Part shown: positions 1 through 8,963 of the stretch, in pieces
Layout of the letters: each line of letters begins with the position of its first letter
How positions within the stretch are numbered: position 1 is the first letter of the stretch
NCBI RefSeq assembly: GCF_002028425.1
Contig: NZ_CP020042.1
Span: 7,415,560 to 7,479,559, forward strand
DNA from: Streptomyces katrae
GTDB taxonomy: Bacteria; Actinomycetota; Actinomycetes; Streptomycetales; Streptomycetaceae
Length of the DNA stretch: 64,000 bases
Reading direction: 5' to 3'
Notes under the pieces: model-generated
What the model saw: only the letters and a program-made list of their open reading frames with translations
What the model was told of the DNA's origin: nothing
Database searches by the model: none
Program-made: the position numbers and the translations under genes

Positions 1-879
1 GGTTTCGGTGGTGAGGTCGGCGGACAGCGAGGTACGCGGCGGCGGTCTTCGGTGGCCGGGTTACGCCTGCAGCGCTCCGTCCCTACCCTGGCGGTCAGTT
101 TGCGGCAGGGGTCAGAGATAGGCCTCCCAGGCCGTGATCACTTGCGCTGGGCCGATGAGCACACGAGACGGCCAGAAACAAGCACCGGAGCGCTTCCAGA
201 ACTCAGCAATAGGTTTCTCGCCGCTGACGGACCGTTCCCAGCGGTGACCAACGAACGTTGCCGGCTGCCGGCGATAGAGTCACCCTTCCCGCCCGCTCAG
301 CTCGAACACGTTGCGACGACGCCTCCAGAGCCTCGGTGTCCCCAGCGCCGGCAAGGCATGCAACGGCGCCTGGCTCGCACTCGTCGGAGCGGTCCACTGG
401 AAGATGCTCGCCGACCTCCCGGGCACCGCCGACGGCACCGCACACCACCGGCACACATGGAACGGCGGCGACCGCGCCGGCTACATCGCCGGCCGCCTCC
501 GAGCAGCACATGACCCGGATGGCCCCGAGTGAGCCCTTTCCGGTGAAGTCAGTGCAGGTGAAGACCGTCGCGCCAGCGCCCTTCCCCCTCGGGCCAGGAC
601 GCGCCGCCCGCGGCAAGTTCGCCGCGGGGGAAGGAAGGCGGGAGCGCGGTGCTTCTCCCGGTGCACCAGGGTCGGCACCGCCGGTCCCGCAGGGGTGGAC
701 AGTTGGCCGTTCCCGAGACGAGCGGCCCCTTCGCCAGCAGACTGGTACGCGTCGACGGCCCAGCGGGCTCTTCTCCTTTGAGGGGTCGGTCTGTTGAGGC
801 CGTCGTGGGCGGGCCGGATCGGTTGTGCGCCGCGATCACCACGGTGTGGGGCGGGCACGGAGGGGTGGGGACGGTACGG
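1..879. other. Gene-poor stretch, no supported gene
   Basis: No reading frame here has convincing composition or a ribosome site. A plus-strand frame ending at 532 (roughly 311-532) has the look of a protein tail, with a plausible WKMLADLPGTADG stretch, but it has no usable start and I do not recognise the family. It may be the 3' end of a decayed gene. The last 100 bases form the upstream region of the Trypco2 gene. Confidence 0.4.
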
Positions 880-1275
880 ATGGACGAGATCAGTCTCAGT
901 GAAGCGTTGTGGCAGTTGCGGTCGGAGTTGTACCAGGCGCAGACCGACGGCGCGGGACAGCAGTTGAGATTCGAAGTGGAGAAGGCGGAGCTGGAGCTGG
1001 AGGTCGAGTTCCGGCGGGACGGCGCCGGCAAGGTGACGGTGTCCGTCGGCGCGCTCGGCGCGAAGGGCGAGGCCGAGGCCGGAGGGGCGCGCGGGGCCGT
1101 CCGGCGAGAGCGGCTCACCCTCACCTTGAACGTCCTCGACGAGGCCCTCGGCCCCGGTCAACGCTTCCGGGTCGAGCGCGGTGTCTCGGTCCGCAGTGCG
1201 TACGCCGGGGCACCGGACCCCGCCTACGGCTCTCAACCGTCCGAGCCGCTGCAGCCCGAGCCCTGGGACGAGTGA
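880..1275 (+). CDS. Trypco2-domain protein (trypsin co-occurring domain 2)
   Basis: This 131-residue soluble protein starts MDEISLSEALWQLRSELYQA. A strand-rich middle (residues 25-70, LELEVEFRRDGAGKVTVSVG) and a late LTLNVLDEALG segment match the trypsin-co-occurring domain 2 family, described in actinobacterial NTP-dependent conflict systems. Its role is unproven; it is thought to be a partner or sensor of the adjacent trypsin-like protease fused to an ATPase. The stop and the next start are one base apart (TGA-C-ATG), so the two genes must be co-translated. I chose the ATG at 880 because it begins the conserved domain; the frame is open further upstream but has non-coding composition. Pro/Gln-rich C-terminal tail. 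Confidence 0.8.
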   Translation: MDEISLSEALWQLRSELYQAQTDGAGQQLRFEVEKAELELEVEFRRDGAGKVTVSVGALGAKGEAEAGGARGAVRRERLTLTLNVLDEALGPGQRFRVERGVSVRSAYAGAPDPAYGSQPSEPLQPEPWDE

Positions 1276-1276
1276 C

Positions 1277-4200
1277 ATGGATCCGAGGAGACTGGTACTG
1301 ATCCGTGTAGGGGGCGCACCGAACGGCACCGGCTACCTGATCGGGCCCCGGCTGGTCCTGACGAGCCTCCACGTCGTGCGCGACCGCGAACCGTGGTTGA
1401 GCGTGCGCGTCGGGCATCCGGTCCTGAGCACGAAGCTGCACCGGCGTGGCGTCCGCGTCTGCTGGCCCACTCCCCGCGACCACGTTTCCGACACCATGGA
1501 CGTGGCGCTGCTATGGCTGGACAAGCCCGTTGATGTCGGCGGTTCCGCGCCCGTGCGCTGGGGCCGGCCGGCCGGGGCCGCGTTGTTGTCGTACGAGGGC
1601 CTGGGCTTCCCGTCGTTTGCCGGCGACGGCGGGGAACCGCAGGTGGAGCACCTGCGGGGCGAGCTGCCCCCGGCCGGTACCTCCAGGACCGGCGGGGGAT
1701 GGGTCCTGGACACCCCGATCTGGCCCGAGCACCGGAGGGGACGTAGCGGCGCGTCGTGGGCGGGGGTTTCGGGCAGCGCCGTCTTCTGCGAGGGACGGCT
1801 GGTCGGTGTCGTCACCGAAGCCGACCCGGCACTCGGGCATCGCCGCCTGCACGCCCAGCCGGTCCACCCCCTGTTCGAGATCCCGCGGTTCGCCGACCTC
1901 CTGTCACGGCACGGAGACCGCCGGATCATGCCCGACCTGGAGTCGGTCGAAGCCACGAAGGGCCCGGTCCAATGGCCGGTCCTGGAGGGCAATCTCCCAC
2001 CCGAACCCAGTGCTTTCCAACCGCGGACCGCGGTGTGCGAGGTCATCGACGACGCGCGGGAGAAGTCCGGCACCGTCGTCCTGTCCCAGGTGCTGGCCGG
2101 CCAGGGCGGGGTCGGCAAGACCCAGCTCGCGGCGCATTACGCCCGCCGGGCCATCAACGAGGGCACCGACCTGGTGATGTGGGTGGACGCCACACGGCCG
2201 GCCGGTGTGCTGGAGGCGTACGCCCGCACCGCGGTGAAGGTGCAGGTGCCCGGGGTCGGCGGACAGCCGGAGACCGTCGAGCAGGACGCGGCCGCGTTCC
2301 TGGCCTGGCTCGCCACCACCGAGAGGTCCTGGCTGGTCGTCCTCGACAACATCACCGACCAGACCCTCGGCGACCTGTGGCCCGCCACGAGCCGCGGCGG
2401 GCGCGGACGGGTGATCGCCACCAGTCGGCTGCGGGGGGCCGCGGCCAGCGACGCCGGGCGCGCACTCGTGGACGTCGGCGTCTACTCGGCTCCCGAGTCC
2501 GCCGCCTACCTGCGTGAGCGCCTCGAAGCCGCCCGCTGCTCCCACCTGCTGGACGCCGGGAGCGCCGATCTCGCCGAGGCGCTTGGGCACCTGCCCCTGG
2601 CGCTTGCCTACGCGGCCGCCTACATGATCCAGCGGCGGCGCAGCAGCAGCCAGTACCTCCAGTCGTTCCGTGAGCGCGGCCGGTCCTTGGAGGAGGCCCT
2701 ACCGGGGCGCGACGGCGTCGACGGCTACCACCTGTCCGTCGCAGTGGCCCTTCTGCTGTCTCTCGACGCCGTCCGGCAGGAGGATCCGCTCACCGTGCAC
2801 GCGCTGGTCCTGGCCTCGCTCCTCGACCCTGCCGGCCATCCCGAGGACCTGTGGGCCACCGTGCCGGTTCTGGAGCACCTCGCCCGCGCCCGCGCCGGAG
2901 CGGTGGGGGGCGAGCGCGCCGCGGTCGAGGACGGGCGCGGTGCCGTGCGACGGGTGCGAGAGGAGGACGCGCTCGACGCCCTGGCCGTCCTGCACAACTA
3001 CAGCCTCCTCACCCTCACCGAGAAACCGAACCGGCAGGTCACCATCCACGCGCTCACCGCCCGCGCCACCCTCGACACCACCCCCATCAGCGAGCGCCCG
3101 CACTGCACGGCCGCCGACGCGCTCCTCGCCCTGTGGCCGGGGGAGGAGCACGAGGACCACGCCCTCGCCGTCGTCCTGAGGGCCAACACCGAAGCGCTAC
3201 GGGGGAACGCCGGCGGACTCCTGTGGCACTTCGACCGTGCCGACCCCCACGCCCACCGCCTGCTCTTCCGCTACGGCGCCAGCCTCCTCGAAGCCGGCCT
3301 GGCCGCCGCCGCCACCGCCCACTGGAACCAGCTGGCCATCGACGGCGAGCGTCTCCTCGGCCCCGACCACCCCGATGCACTCCGCGCCCGCGCCCACCTC
3401 GCCGTCGCGTACAGGCAGGCCGGACGCTTCGACGACGCGGTCTCCACCGGGGAGCGGGCCCTCTCGGACCTCGAACGGCTCCTGGGCCCCGACGACCCCC
3501 ACACCTTGGCCACGCGCGGCAACCTCGTCCTCGCCCACCAACAGGCCGGACATCTGGATGATGCCGTGGCCATCGGGGAGCGGGTGCTCGCCGACTACGA
3601 GCGCCTCCTGGGCCCCGACCACCCCGACACCCTCACGGCGCGGGGCGTCCTGGCGCTCTGCTACGAGCAGGCCGGGCGCACCACCGACGCCGTGCCGCCT
3701 CTGGAACGAGCGGTGGCCGACAACACGCGGCGCTTCGGCCCGGACCACCCCGAGACCCTCGCGGCGCGCGGCAACCTCGCCCTCGCGCACCGGAAGGCCG
3801 GGCGCACCGCCCACGCCGTCGCCCTGCTCGAACAGGTGGCGGTCGACTGCCGACGGGTGCTCGGCCCCGACCACCCCCACACCCTCGGCGCCCTCGGCAA
3901 CCTCGCGGACTCGTACCACGAGGCCGGACTGAACGAGCAGGCGCTGGCCGTCAAGGAGCAGGTCCTCGCCGACCGCGTACGGCTCCTGGGACCCGACCAC
4001 CCCGACAGCCTCACGGCCCGGGCAGGCCTCGCCCTGTCGTACTTCCGGGCCGGGCGAACGGACGAGGCCGTCCGCCTCGAAGAGGAGGTGGCGGCCGACA
4101 GCGTGCGTGTCCTGGGCCCCGACCACCCCCATACCTTCATGGCCCGTGGCAACCTGGCCTCGTCCTACCGACTGGTCGGGCGCGGCGACGAAGCCGTCGG

Positions 4201-6082
4201 CCTCCTGACGGAAGTGGCTGCCGACCAGGTACGGCTCCTGGGCCCCGAGCACCCCAGGACCCTGACCGCGCGCACCGATCTCGCCGCCCTGCTCGTACTC
4301 ATGGGCCGCACCGACGAAGCCGCTTCCCTGCTGGGGCAGGTGATGGCCCACGCCCCCGACTCGCTCGCCGCTCGCCGCGTCCTCGCCTCCTGCCACCGAC
4401 ACGCCGGACGGACCGGGGAGGCCCTCGCCCTGCTCGAGCGGCTCGCTGCCGACTGCGTCCGTTCCCTGGGTTCCGACCACCCCGACACCATCGGCGTCCG
4501 TGCTGAACTCGCGCTCTGCCATCTACAGGCCGGCCACCACGCCCAAGCCGTCACGCTGCTGGAACAGGTGGCGATCGACCGCACCCGTATCCTCGGCCCC
4601 GACCACCCCGACACGCTTTCCGCCCGCGGCAGCCTCGCCCTGGCCCACGAGGAGGCCGGAGACATCGCCCAGGCCGTCTCCCTGCTGGAACGGGTGGCGG
4701 CCGACAGCGCGCGCGTCCTGGGCGCGCACCACCTCGACACCCTCGCGGCGCGGAGCAACCTCGCCACGGTGTACCAGAGCGCCGGGCGCATCACCGAGGC
4801 CATCGACGTCGGGGAAGAAGTCCTCGCCGAAAAAGCGCGGCTCCAGGGCACGGACCACCCCGACGTCCTCACCATCCGCGGCAACCTCGCCCTCGCCCAC
4901 CTGGAGGCGGGGAACATCGCCCAAGCCGTTTCCCTGCTGGAACGGGTAGTGGCCGACAGCGCGCGCGTCCTGGGCCCCGACCACCCCGAAAACCTCACCG
5001 TCCGCGGTAACCTCGCCGAGGCCTACCAACAGGCCGGACGTCTCGACGATGCTGTGGACATCGGGGAGGAGGTCCTCGCCGGCAAAGTGCGGCTCCTCGG
5101 CACGGACCACCCAAGCACCCTCACCACCCGCGGCAACCTCGCCGCGGCCTACCACCAGGCTGGGGACACCGCCGAGGCCATCGACATCGGGGAGGAGGTC
5201 CTCGCCGACAGAGAGCGGCTCCTCGGCACGGACCACCCCGACGTCCTCACCGCCCGCAGCAACCTCGCCGCGGCCTACTCCCAGGCCGGGCGCACCGCCG
5301 ACGCCACCGAGCTGCTGGCACAGGTGGTGGTCGACCGCACGCGTATCCTCGGCCCCGGCCATCCCGACACCCTCGCCGCCAGTAGCAGCCTCGCCAGCTG
5401 CTACTGGGACGCGGGGCGCGTCGATGAAGCCATCGCCATGGAGGAGCAGGCCCACGCAGGCAAGGTACGGGTCCTGGGCCCGGAGCATCCGGAAACCCTG
5501 ACCACCCTCAGCAACCTCTCCCTCTCCTACCATGGCGTCGGCCGCAACGACGAGGCCATCACCATGGGAGAGCAGGTCCTGGCCACCCGCCGCCGGCTCC
5601 TGGGCCCCCACCACCCGGACACACTGCTCTCGCACGGCAACCTCGCCCCCTTCTACCGCCTCGCCGGGCGTCTGGAGGAGGCCGTCACCGTCGGAGAGCA
5701 GGTCCTGGCCGCCCGCAGTCGGATCCTGGGCCCCCACCACCCCCAGACCCTCACCGCCCAGGAAGGCCTCGGGGTGTCTTACCGGCTCGTCGGGCGCCTC
5801 GTCGAGGCCATCGCCGTGGGAGAACAGGCCCTGGCCGCCTGCGACCGGGCCCTGGGCCCGGACCATCCCCAGACCTTCACCGCCCGCCACCACCTCGGCT
5901 CCTCGTACCGGCAGGCCGGACGCACCGACGAGGCCATGAGGCTGTTGACGTCCGTCGTGGAGGACCGGACCCGCATCCTGGGGCCAGCGCACCCGGACAC
6001 GGCGCAGGCACGGGCGGAACTGGCAGCAGTACTGGGCGAACGGGGGCGTCCCCAGCGGCCCTCCGACACAGACGGAACCTGA
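1277..6082 (+). CDS. Trypsin-like protease / NB-ARC-like ATPase / TPR-array protein
   Basis: A 1,601-residue three-part signalling protein. Residues 1-200 are a trypsin-like serine protease with a visible triad: His32 (LTSLHVV), Asp75 (TMDVALLW) and Ser165 (GVSGSAVF). Residues about 250-600 form a STAND/NB-ARC-type ATPase with Walker A Lys281 (GQGGVGKTQ), Walker B WLVVLDN, an arginine finger-like VIATSR and a GHLPLALAYA motif, followed by a winged-helix-like region. From about residue 690 to the end run 22 TPR units of 42 residues with the consensus GPDHPDTLxARxNLAxxYxxAGR, as in kinesin-light-chain-type repeats. By family logic the TPRs bind a trigger, the ATPase oligomerises and the protease is released. 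It is cytoplasmic, with no signal peptide. Pairing with Trypco2 supports a conflict or stress-response role. Target and trigger cannot be read from the sequence. Confidence 0.85.
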   Translation: MDPRRLVLIRVGGAPNGTGYLIGPRLVLTSLHVVRDREPWLSVRVGHPVLSTKLHRRGVRVCWPTPRDHVSDTMDVALLWLDKPVDVGGSAPVRWGRPAGAALLSYEGLGFPSFAGDGGEPQVEHLRGELPPAGTSRTGGGWVLDTPIWPEHRRGRSGASWAGVSGSAVFCEGRLVGVVTEADPALGHRRLHAQPVHPLFEIPRFADLLSRHGDRRIMPDLESVEATKGPVQWPVLEGNLPPEPSAFQPRTAVCEVIDDAREKSGTVVLSQVLAGQGGVGKTQLAAHYARRAINEGTDLVMWVDATRPAGVLEAYARTAVKVQVPGVGGQPETVEQDAAAFLAWLATTERSWLVVLDNITDQTLGDLWPATSRGGRGRVIATSRLRGAAASDAGRALVDVGVYSAPESAAYLRERLEAARCSHLLDAGSADLAEALGHLPLALAYAAAYMIQRRRSSSQYLQSFRERGRSLEEALPGRDGVDGYHLSVAVALLLSLDAVRQEDPLTVHALVLASLLDPAGHPEDLWATVPVLEHLARARAGAVGGERAAVEDGRGAVRRVREEDALDALAVLHNYSLLTLTEKPNRQVTIHALTARATLDTTPISERPHCTAADALLALWPGEEHEDHALAVVLRANTEALRGNAGGLLWHFDRADPHAHRLLFRYGASLLEAGLAAAATAHWNQLAIDGERLLGPDHPDALRARAHLAVAYRQAGRFDDAVSTGERALSDLERLLGPDDPHTLATRGNLVLAHQQAGHLDDAVAIGERVLADYERLLGPDHPDTLTARGVLALCYEQAGRTTDAVPPLERAVADNTRRFGPDHPETLAARGNLALAHRKAGRTAHAVALLEQVAVDCRRVLGPDHPHTLGALGNLADSYHEAGLNEQALAVKEQVLADRVRLLGPDHPDSLTARAGLALSYFRAGRTDEAVRLEEEVAADSVRVLGPDHPHTFMARGNLASSYRLVGRGDEAVGLLTEVAADQVRLLGPEHPRTLTARTDLAALLVLMGRTDEAASLLGQVMAHAPDSLAARRVLASCHRHAGRTGEALALLERLAADCVRSLGSDHPDTIGVRAELALCHLQAGHHAQAVTLLEQVAIDRTRILGPDHPDTLSARGSLALAHEEAGDIAQAVSLLERVAADSARVLGAHHLDTLAARSNLATVYQSAGRITEAIDVGEEVLAEKARLQGTDHPDVLTIRGNLALAHLEAGNIAQAVSLLERVVADSARVLGPDHPENLTVRGNLAEAYQQAGRLDDAVDIGEEVLAGKVRLLGTDHPSTLTTRGNLAAAYHQAGDTAEAIDIGEEVLADRERLLGTDHPDVLTARSNLAAAYSQAGRTADATELLAQVVVDRTRILGPGHPDTLAASSSLASCYWDAGRVDEAIAMEEQAHAGKVRVLGPEHPETLTTLSNLSLSYHGVGRNDEAITMGEQVLATRRRLLGPHHPDTLLSHGNLAPFYRLAGRLEEAVTVGEQVLAARSRILGPHHPQTLTAQEGLGVSYRLVGRLVEAIAVGEQALAACDRALGPDHPQTFTARHHLGSSYRQAGRTDEAMRLLTSVVEDRTRILGPAHPDTAQARAELAAVLGERGRPQRPSDTDGT

Positions 6083-6258
6083 CGCCCCACCAACCCACGA
6101 CGGCAAACCGCCCCGGGCTCCTGACGTCCAGGGGCCCGGGCGGTGCTGTCCGCTCACCGTCCAACCGGGCACTCGAACGGCACATCTAGGAGGAGCAGAA
6201 CGGAAGTTGACCCTACGTCGACTTTCGGGGGCCACCCGAACGAGAGGTCTGCACTTCC

Positions 6259-6636
6259 ATGGCTGGGAAGTCCAAGCCGTACGTGGACCCATGGAGCGTC
6301 CCCCGACCTGATGATGCGTAACCACCGCCAACGCGCTTCCTCCAGGACAACCTGGGGCAGCGTCTGACCGCGCGCATCGCCGACATCAACGACCCCAAGC
6401 AGGTCGGCAAGTGGGTCTCGGGCGACCCCGCCCCCCGCCCCGATGCGGAGGACCGCCTGCGCGCCGCACTTCAGGTCTTCCAGCTCATCCAGGACGCGGA
6501 ACGCCTCCACACGGCCCGAGCCTGGATGATCGGCATGAACCCGCAACTGGACGACGAAGCACCGGCCCAGTGCATCGCCGACGGCCGCATGCGCGACGTG
6601 ATGGTGGCGGCCCGCGCATACGTCGACGGCGGCTGA
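6259..6636 (+). pseudogene. Xre/MbcA-antitoxin-like gene with in-frame TAA
   Basis: From the ATG at 6259 the frame reads MAGKSKPYVDPWSVPRPDDA and meets TAA at 6319-6321. The same frame then continues for about 104 codons to TGA at 6634. The later part (LGQRLTARIADI..., then VGKWVSGDPAPRPDAE, then LRAALQVFQLIQDAE) resembles the Xre-like/ParS-MbcA antitoxin C-terminal region found in actinobacteria. With the stop replaced by a sense codon this would be an ordinary protein of about 125 residues. I infer a gene killed by one nonsense mutation. An AGAGG sits about 11 bases before the ATG. No toxin partner is visible next to it. Confidence 0.55.
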
Positions 6637-6743
6637 CCTACGCCTGCCGCGCTGCTCCGGGACCCCGCGCCTCCTACTCGTTCCCTGGACAGACGGTTCT
6701 CGGCGGCCGGCCGGTGAGCCGGGTGCAGATTCCGGACGGGGCT

Positions 6744-7631
6744 TTAACCGGCCGGGCGTGTCCAGGCGCGGACGGCCAGCAGCCCGGTCGTGCCGAGGTC
6801 GAGGTGGGGCGTCACCACCACAGGATCCGCGCCCTGTACCGCCCGCACCCTGACGTACGGGACGTCGACGGCATCCCCGGATCCGGTGGTGTTGCGCCAC
6901 ATCAGCCCGGAAAGGGCGCTCTCACCCGGCTTCAGGACCACCGGGCGGGCCGGCTCGTCGAACCCGGTGCCGGTGGCGATGCCGCCGCTGCCCTGCACGA
7001 TCCGGACGCCCTGGACGGGTGAGCGGTTCTTGTCCAGCAGCTCAAGGAGCGGGTAGCCGTCGAGTGCGTAGTCGCTCTTCCCGCAGTTCTCCAGGTGCAG
7101 GCCCACCACCCGCAGGCCCATCGCGGCGTCGCCGTCGTCGGCGGTGACACGGATGCCGGAGGGCGGGCACTGGCCGGCCTCGGGTGGCGCTTCGGCGGCG
7201 GGCACCTTGGTCACCTGGGACACCTTGACGCGGGTCACCCCGCCCGCCCCAGGGGTGCCCCGGCCCAGCCGGACTGTGCCCCGCACGGTTGCACCGGGGG
7301 CGACCGAGCGCACCGTCTCCTTGGTGTTGGCCATGACCTGACCGCCGTCGGTGGTGAAGTCGAAGAAGATCGTGTAGGCCAGCGCCTCCGTGCCGCCGTT
7401 GGTGACTTCGTAGGCCGCCGTGATGCCGGGGCCGCCGGCGGGGAGGGGGTCCGCGTGGACGCTTGACCCGTCGGAGCCTGGGCCCGGTTGGGCGGAGGGA
7501 AAGGTGACCGAGGTGATCCGGACACCGTCCTCGGGCACGCGCGTGGTGGGTGGCCGGGCCGCCGGGGCGCCGCACGCCGTGAGCAGCAGGAGTGCGGTGA
7601 GGGCCGGCAGAAGGGATTTGGTTGTGGGCAT
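6744..7631 (-). CDS. DUF4232-type lipoprotein
   Basis: A 295-residue exported lipoprotein. The N-terminus is a lipoprotein signal peptide with lipobox LLLTAC and the lipidated cysteine at residue 20. The C-terminal half carries the beta-rich DUF4232 pattern, with paired strands around VVGLHLENCGKSDYALDGYP, LKPGESALSGLMW and a late PYVRVRAVQGADPV. The protein is expected on the outer face of the membrane. Function is unknown, although the domain is common in Streptomyces beside sigma-factor modules. It stands alone here, facing the degraded gene at 6259. Two further DUF4232 proteins lie 6 kb away but differ in sequence. Confidence 0.8.
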   Translation of the reverse strand: MPTTKSLLPALTALLLLTACGAPAARPPTTRVPEDGVRITSVTFPSAQPGPGSDGSSVHADPLPAGGPGITAAYEVTNGGTEALAYTIFFDFTTDGGQVMANTKETVRSVAPGATVRGTVRLGRGTPGAGGVTRVKVSQVTKVPAAEAPPEAGQCPPSGIRVTADDGDAAMGLRVVGLHLENCGKSDYALDGYPLLELLDKNRSPVQGVRIVQGSGGIATGTGFDEPARPVVLKPGESALSGLMWRNTTGSGDAVDVPYVRVRAVQGADPVVVTPHLDLGTTGLLAVRAWTRPAG

Positions 7632-7839
7632 GCCGCCACCCCATCAGGGAGGCCTGTGCCGGGCCATGGTGTGGGCCACACTCCCCGTCACAGGCGTGTC
7701 ACGGATGGCCGTCGGCTGAGGCCCCGCCGCGGCCCGCGCGGGCCCCGGTTCCCGGTTCCCGGCTGACCGGCAGCACTGCGGACATCGCTGCCCCCTCCCC
7801 GAAGCGTCCTGCGTGCGGAGCCACCCGGTGAGTGGTGGC

Positions 7840-8505
7840 TCAAGCCGAGTTCCACTCGTCGCTGGGCAGCGAATGCCAGAGGTCGAGCCAGCCGCGGAGG
7901 AGGAAGAGCGGGCGGGTCAGGGTGGTGTCACCGGCCCGCTGGGACCGGATCGCCAGGCCCAGGTCGGCGAAGACGGGGTCGCCGGGGACGCTGTACCTCA
8001 GGCTGCCGGGCCGGGTCGTGCGGTGGACGAGCCAGTCCTCCACACGGGCGGGCGCGCAGCCGGTCAGCGGGGCCGCGTCCAGTCTCACCTGGGGGCCGGT
8101 GAGGGCGTTCACGGCGACACATCCCAGGCGGCCGTCGCGGAACATGGCCCTGATCCCGCTCTGGGTGAAGTCGGCGTAGTCGAGCTGGTCTTCGCCGTGA
8201 CGGGAGTAGGAGGAGACGGCCGGACGTTCGCCCAGGGCCCCGGTGATCTCCTCAAGGGTCATCCCGAAGTGCAAGGGTCCGACCCCTACGTACGGCGTGA
8301 ACGTCCACTCGGCACGCTCCTCCTCCCGGGCGATCCGCCACGGGCCGCAATACCCCGCCCCGCTCCCGGGGGCGGCCACGGGCGGCTCGGGTGCCGGCCC
8401 GTATGGGGCCGCCGGTGTGTACCCGTTCCACTCCTCACACCGACGGGCCATCCACTCCGCAGCCGCAGTGTCCTCGGGATGCTCCTCCAGCCAGCGGACC
8501 GCCGC
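7840..8505 (-). CDS. Hypothetical protein, 5' end replaced by CRISPR/IS debris
   Basis: The coding-like part covers about 220 residues, running from VRWLEEHPEDTAAAEW through a compact domain (FTPYVGVGPLHFGMTLEEI, HGEDQLDYADF) to a C-terminus of DLWHSLPSDEWNSA. I do not recognise the family. The frame stays open upstream to an ATG at 8739, but that extension reads through CRISPR repeats and the end of an IS630 copy and is not a natural N-terminus. The first internal ATG is at 8451 (MARRCEEWNGY), which would give 203 residues. The gene has probably lost its original start, so it may not be expressed. No signal peptide or membrane segment is visible in the retained part. Confidence 0.5.
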   Translation of the reverse strand, partial: AAVRWLEEHPEDTAAAEWMARRCEEWNGYTPAAPYGPAPEPPVAAPGSGAGYCGPWRIAREEERAEWTFTPYVGVGPLHFGMTLEEITGALGERPAVSSYSRHGEDQLDYADFTQSGIRAMFRDGRLGCVAVNALTGPQVRLDAAPLTGCAPARVEDWLVHRTTRPGSLRYSVPGDPVFADLGLAIRSQRAGDTTLTRPLFLLRGWLDLWHSLPSDEWNSA

Positions 8506-8595
8506 CTGCTCCCCGCACCCGCGGGGGTGATCCCCAGTCGCGCCCGAAGTCGAGGGCGGAGTCTTCCTGCTCCCCGCACTCGCCGGGGATGTCCT
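8506..8595 (+). CRISPR. Remnant type I-E-like CRISPR: two repeats, one spacer
   Basis: Repeat 1 (8506-8534, 29 nt) starts CTGCTCCCCGCACCCGCGGG and has the CCCCGC/GCGGGG stem typical of type I-E repeats. An exactly 32-nt spacer follows (8535-8566). Repeat 2 (8567-8595) keeps CTGCTCCCCGCAC but has decayed at its 3' half. Two weaker repeat-like segments may follow at 8626-8656 and 8665-8694. The 61-nt period is the I-E standard. No cas gene or leader is visible. The left side is coding sequence and the right side is an IS630 remnant, so this is a stranded scrap of an array. Confidence 0.65.
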
Positions 8596-8700
8596 CCTGC
8601 GCAGGGGCGGGGCTTTCGTCAGGCCGTGCCCCCGGGCAGAGAGCGAGGGCAACTCCGTGGAATGCTGCATCCCGCGCACCCAGGGGGATGGCCCTTTGCC

Positions 8701-8939
8701 TGAGTGGTTGGCTCCGGAAGTCCTTCGGGGGTTGATCATGCTGCCAGGGCGGCGGAGGATTCTTGCCGGTGATCTGTGGTGTGCCGGTCGAGTCTGGCTG
8801 GCAGATCGTCAAGGTCGGAGGCGGTGAACTTCCACTGGAACGGCTGTGCCGTGGCGTTGTAGCGGTCTTCGAAGACTCGGAGTCGGTCCCCGACCTGGGC
8901 AAGGTCGGTGAAGTCGTTGGGCGAGACGACCTTGCGTTC
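8701..8939 (-). mobile_element. IS630-family 3' remnant (partial transposase and end)
   Basis: About 230 bp here are the reverse complement of the last part of the full IS630 copy (12055-12283), including the transposase stop region and the downstream CCGAAGGACTTCCGG end sequence. Only the C-terminal 65 or so codons remain. Similarity stops at about 8939, inside the codons before the regulator gene. It cannot make a transposase. Confidence 0.8.
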
Positions 8940-8963
8940 GCTCGAGCGGGAATTCGCGCCCGG

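Noticed and set aside
4523..6331. 602-codon minus-strand frame opposite the TPR array
   Set aside because: It repeats with the period of the TPR units and has no independent motif; it is the shadow of the repeats.
8506..8739. N-terminal extension of the hypothetical gene to the ATG at 8739
   Set aside because: The extension translates CRISPR repeats and an IS end, not protein-like sequence.
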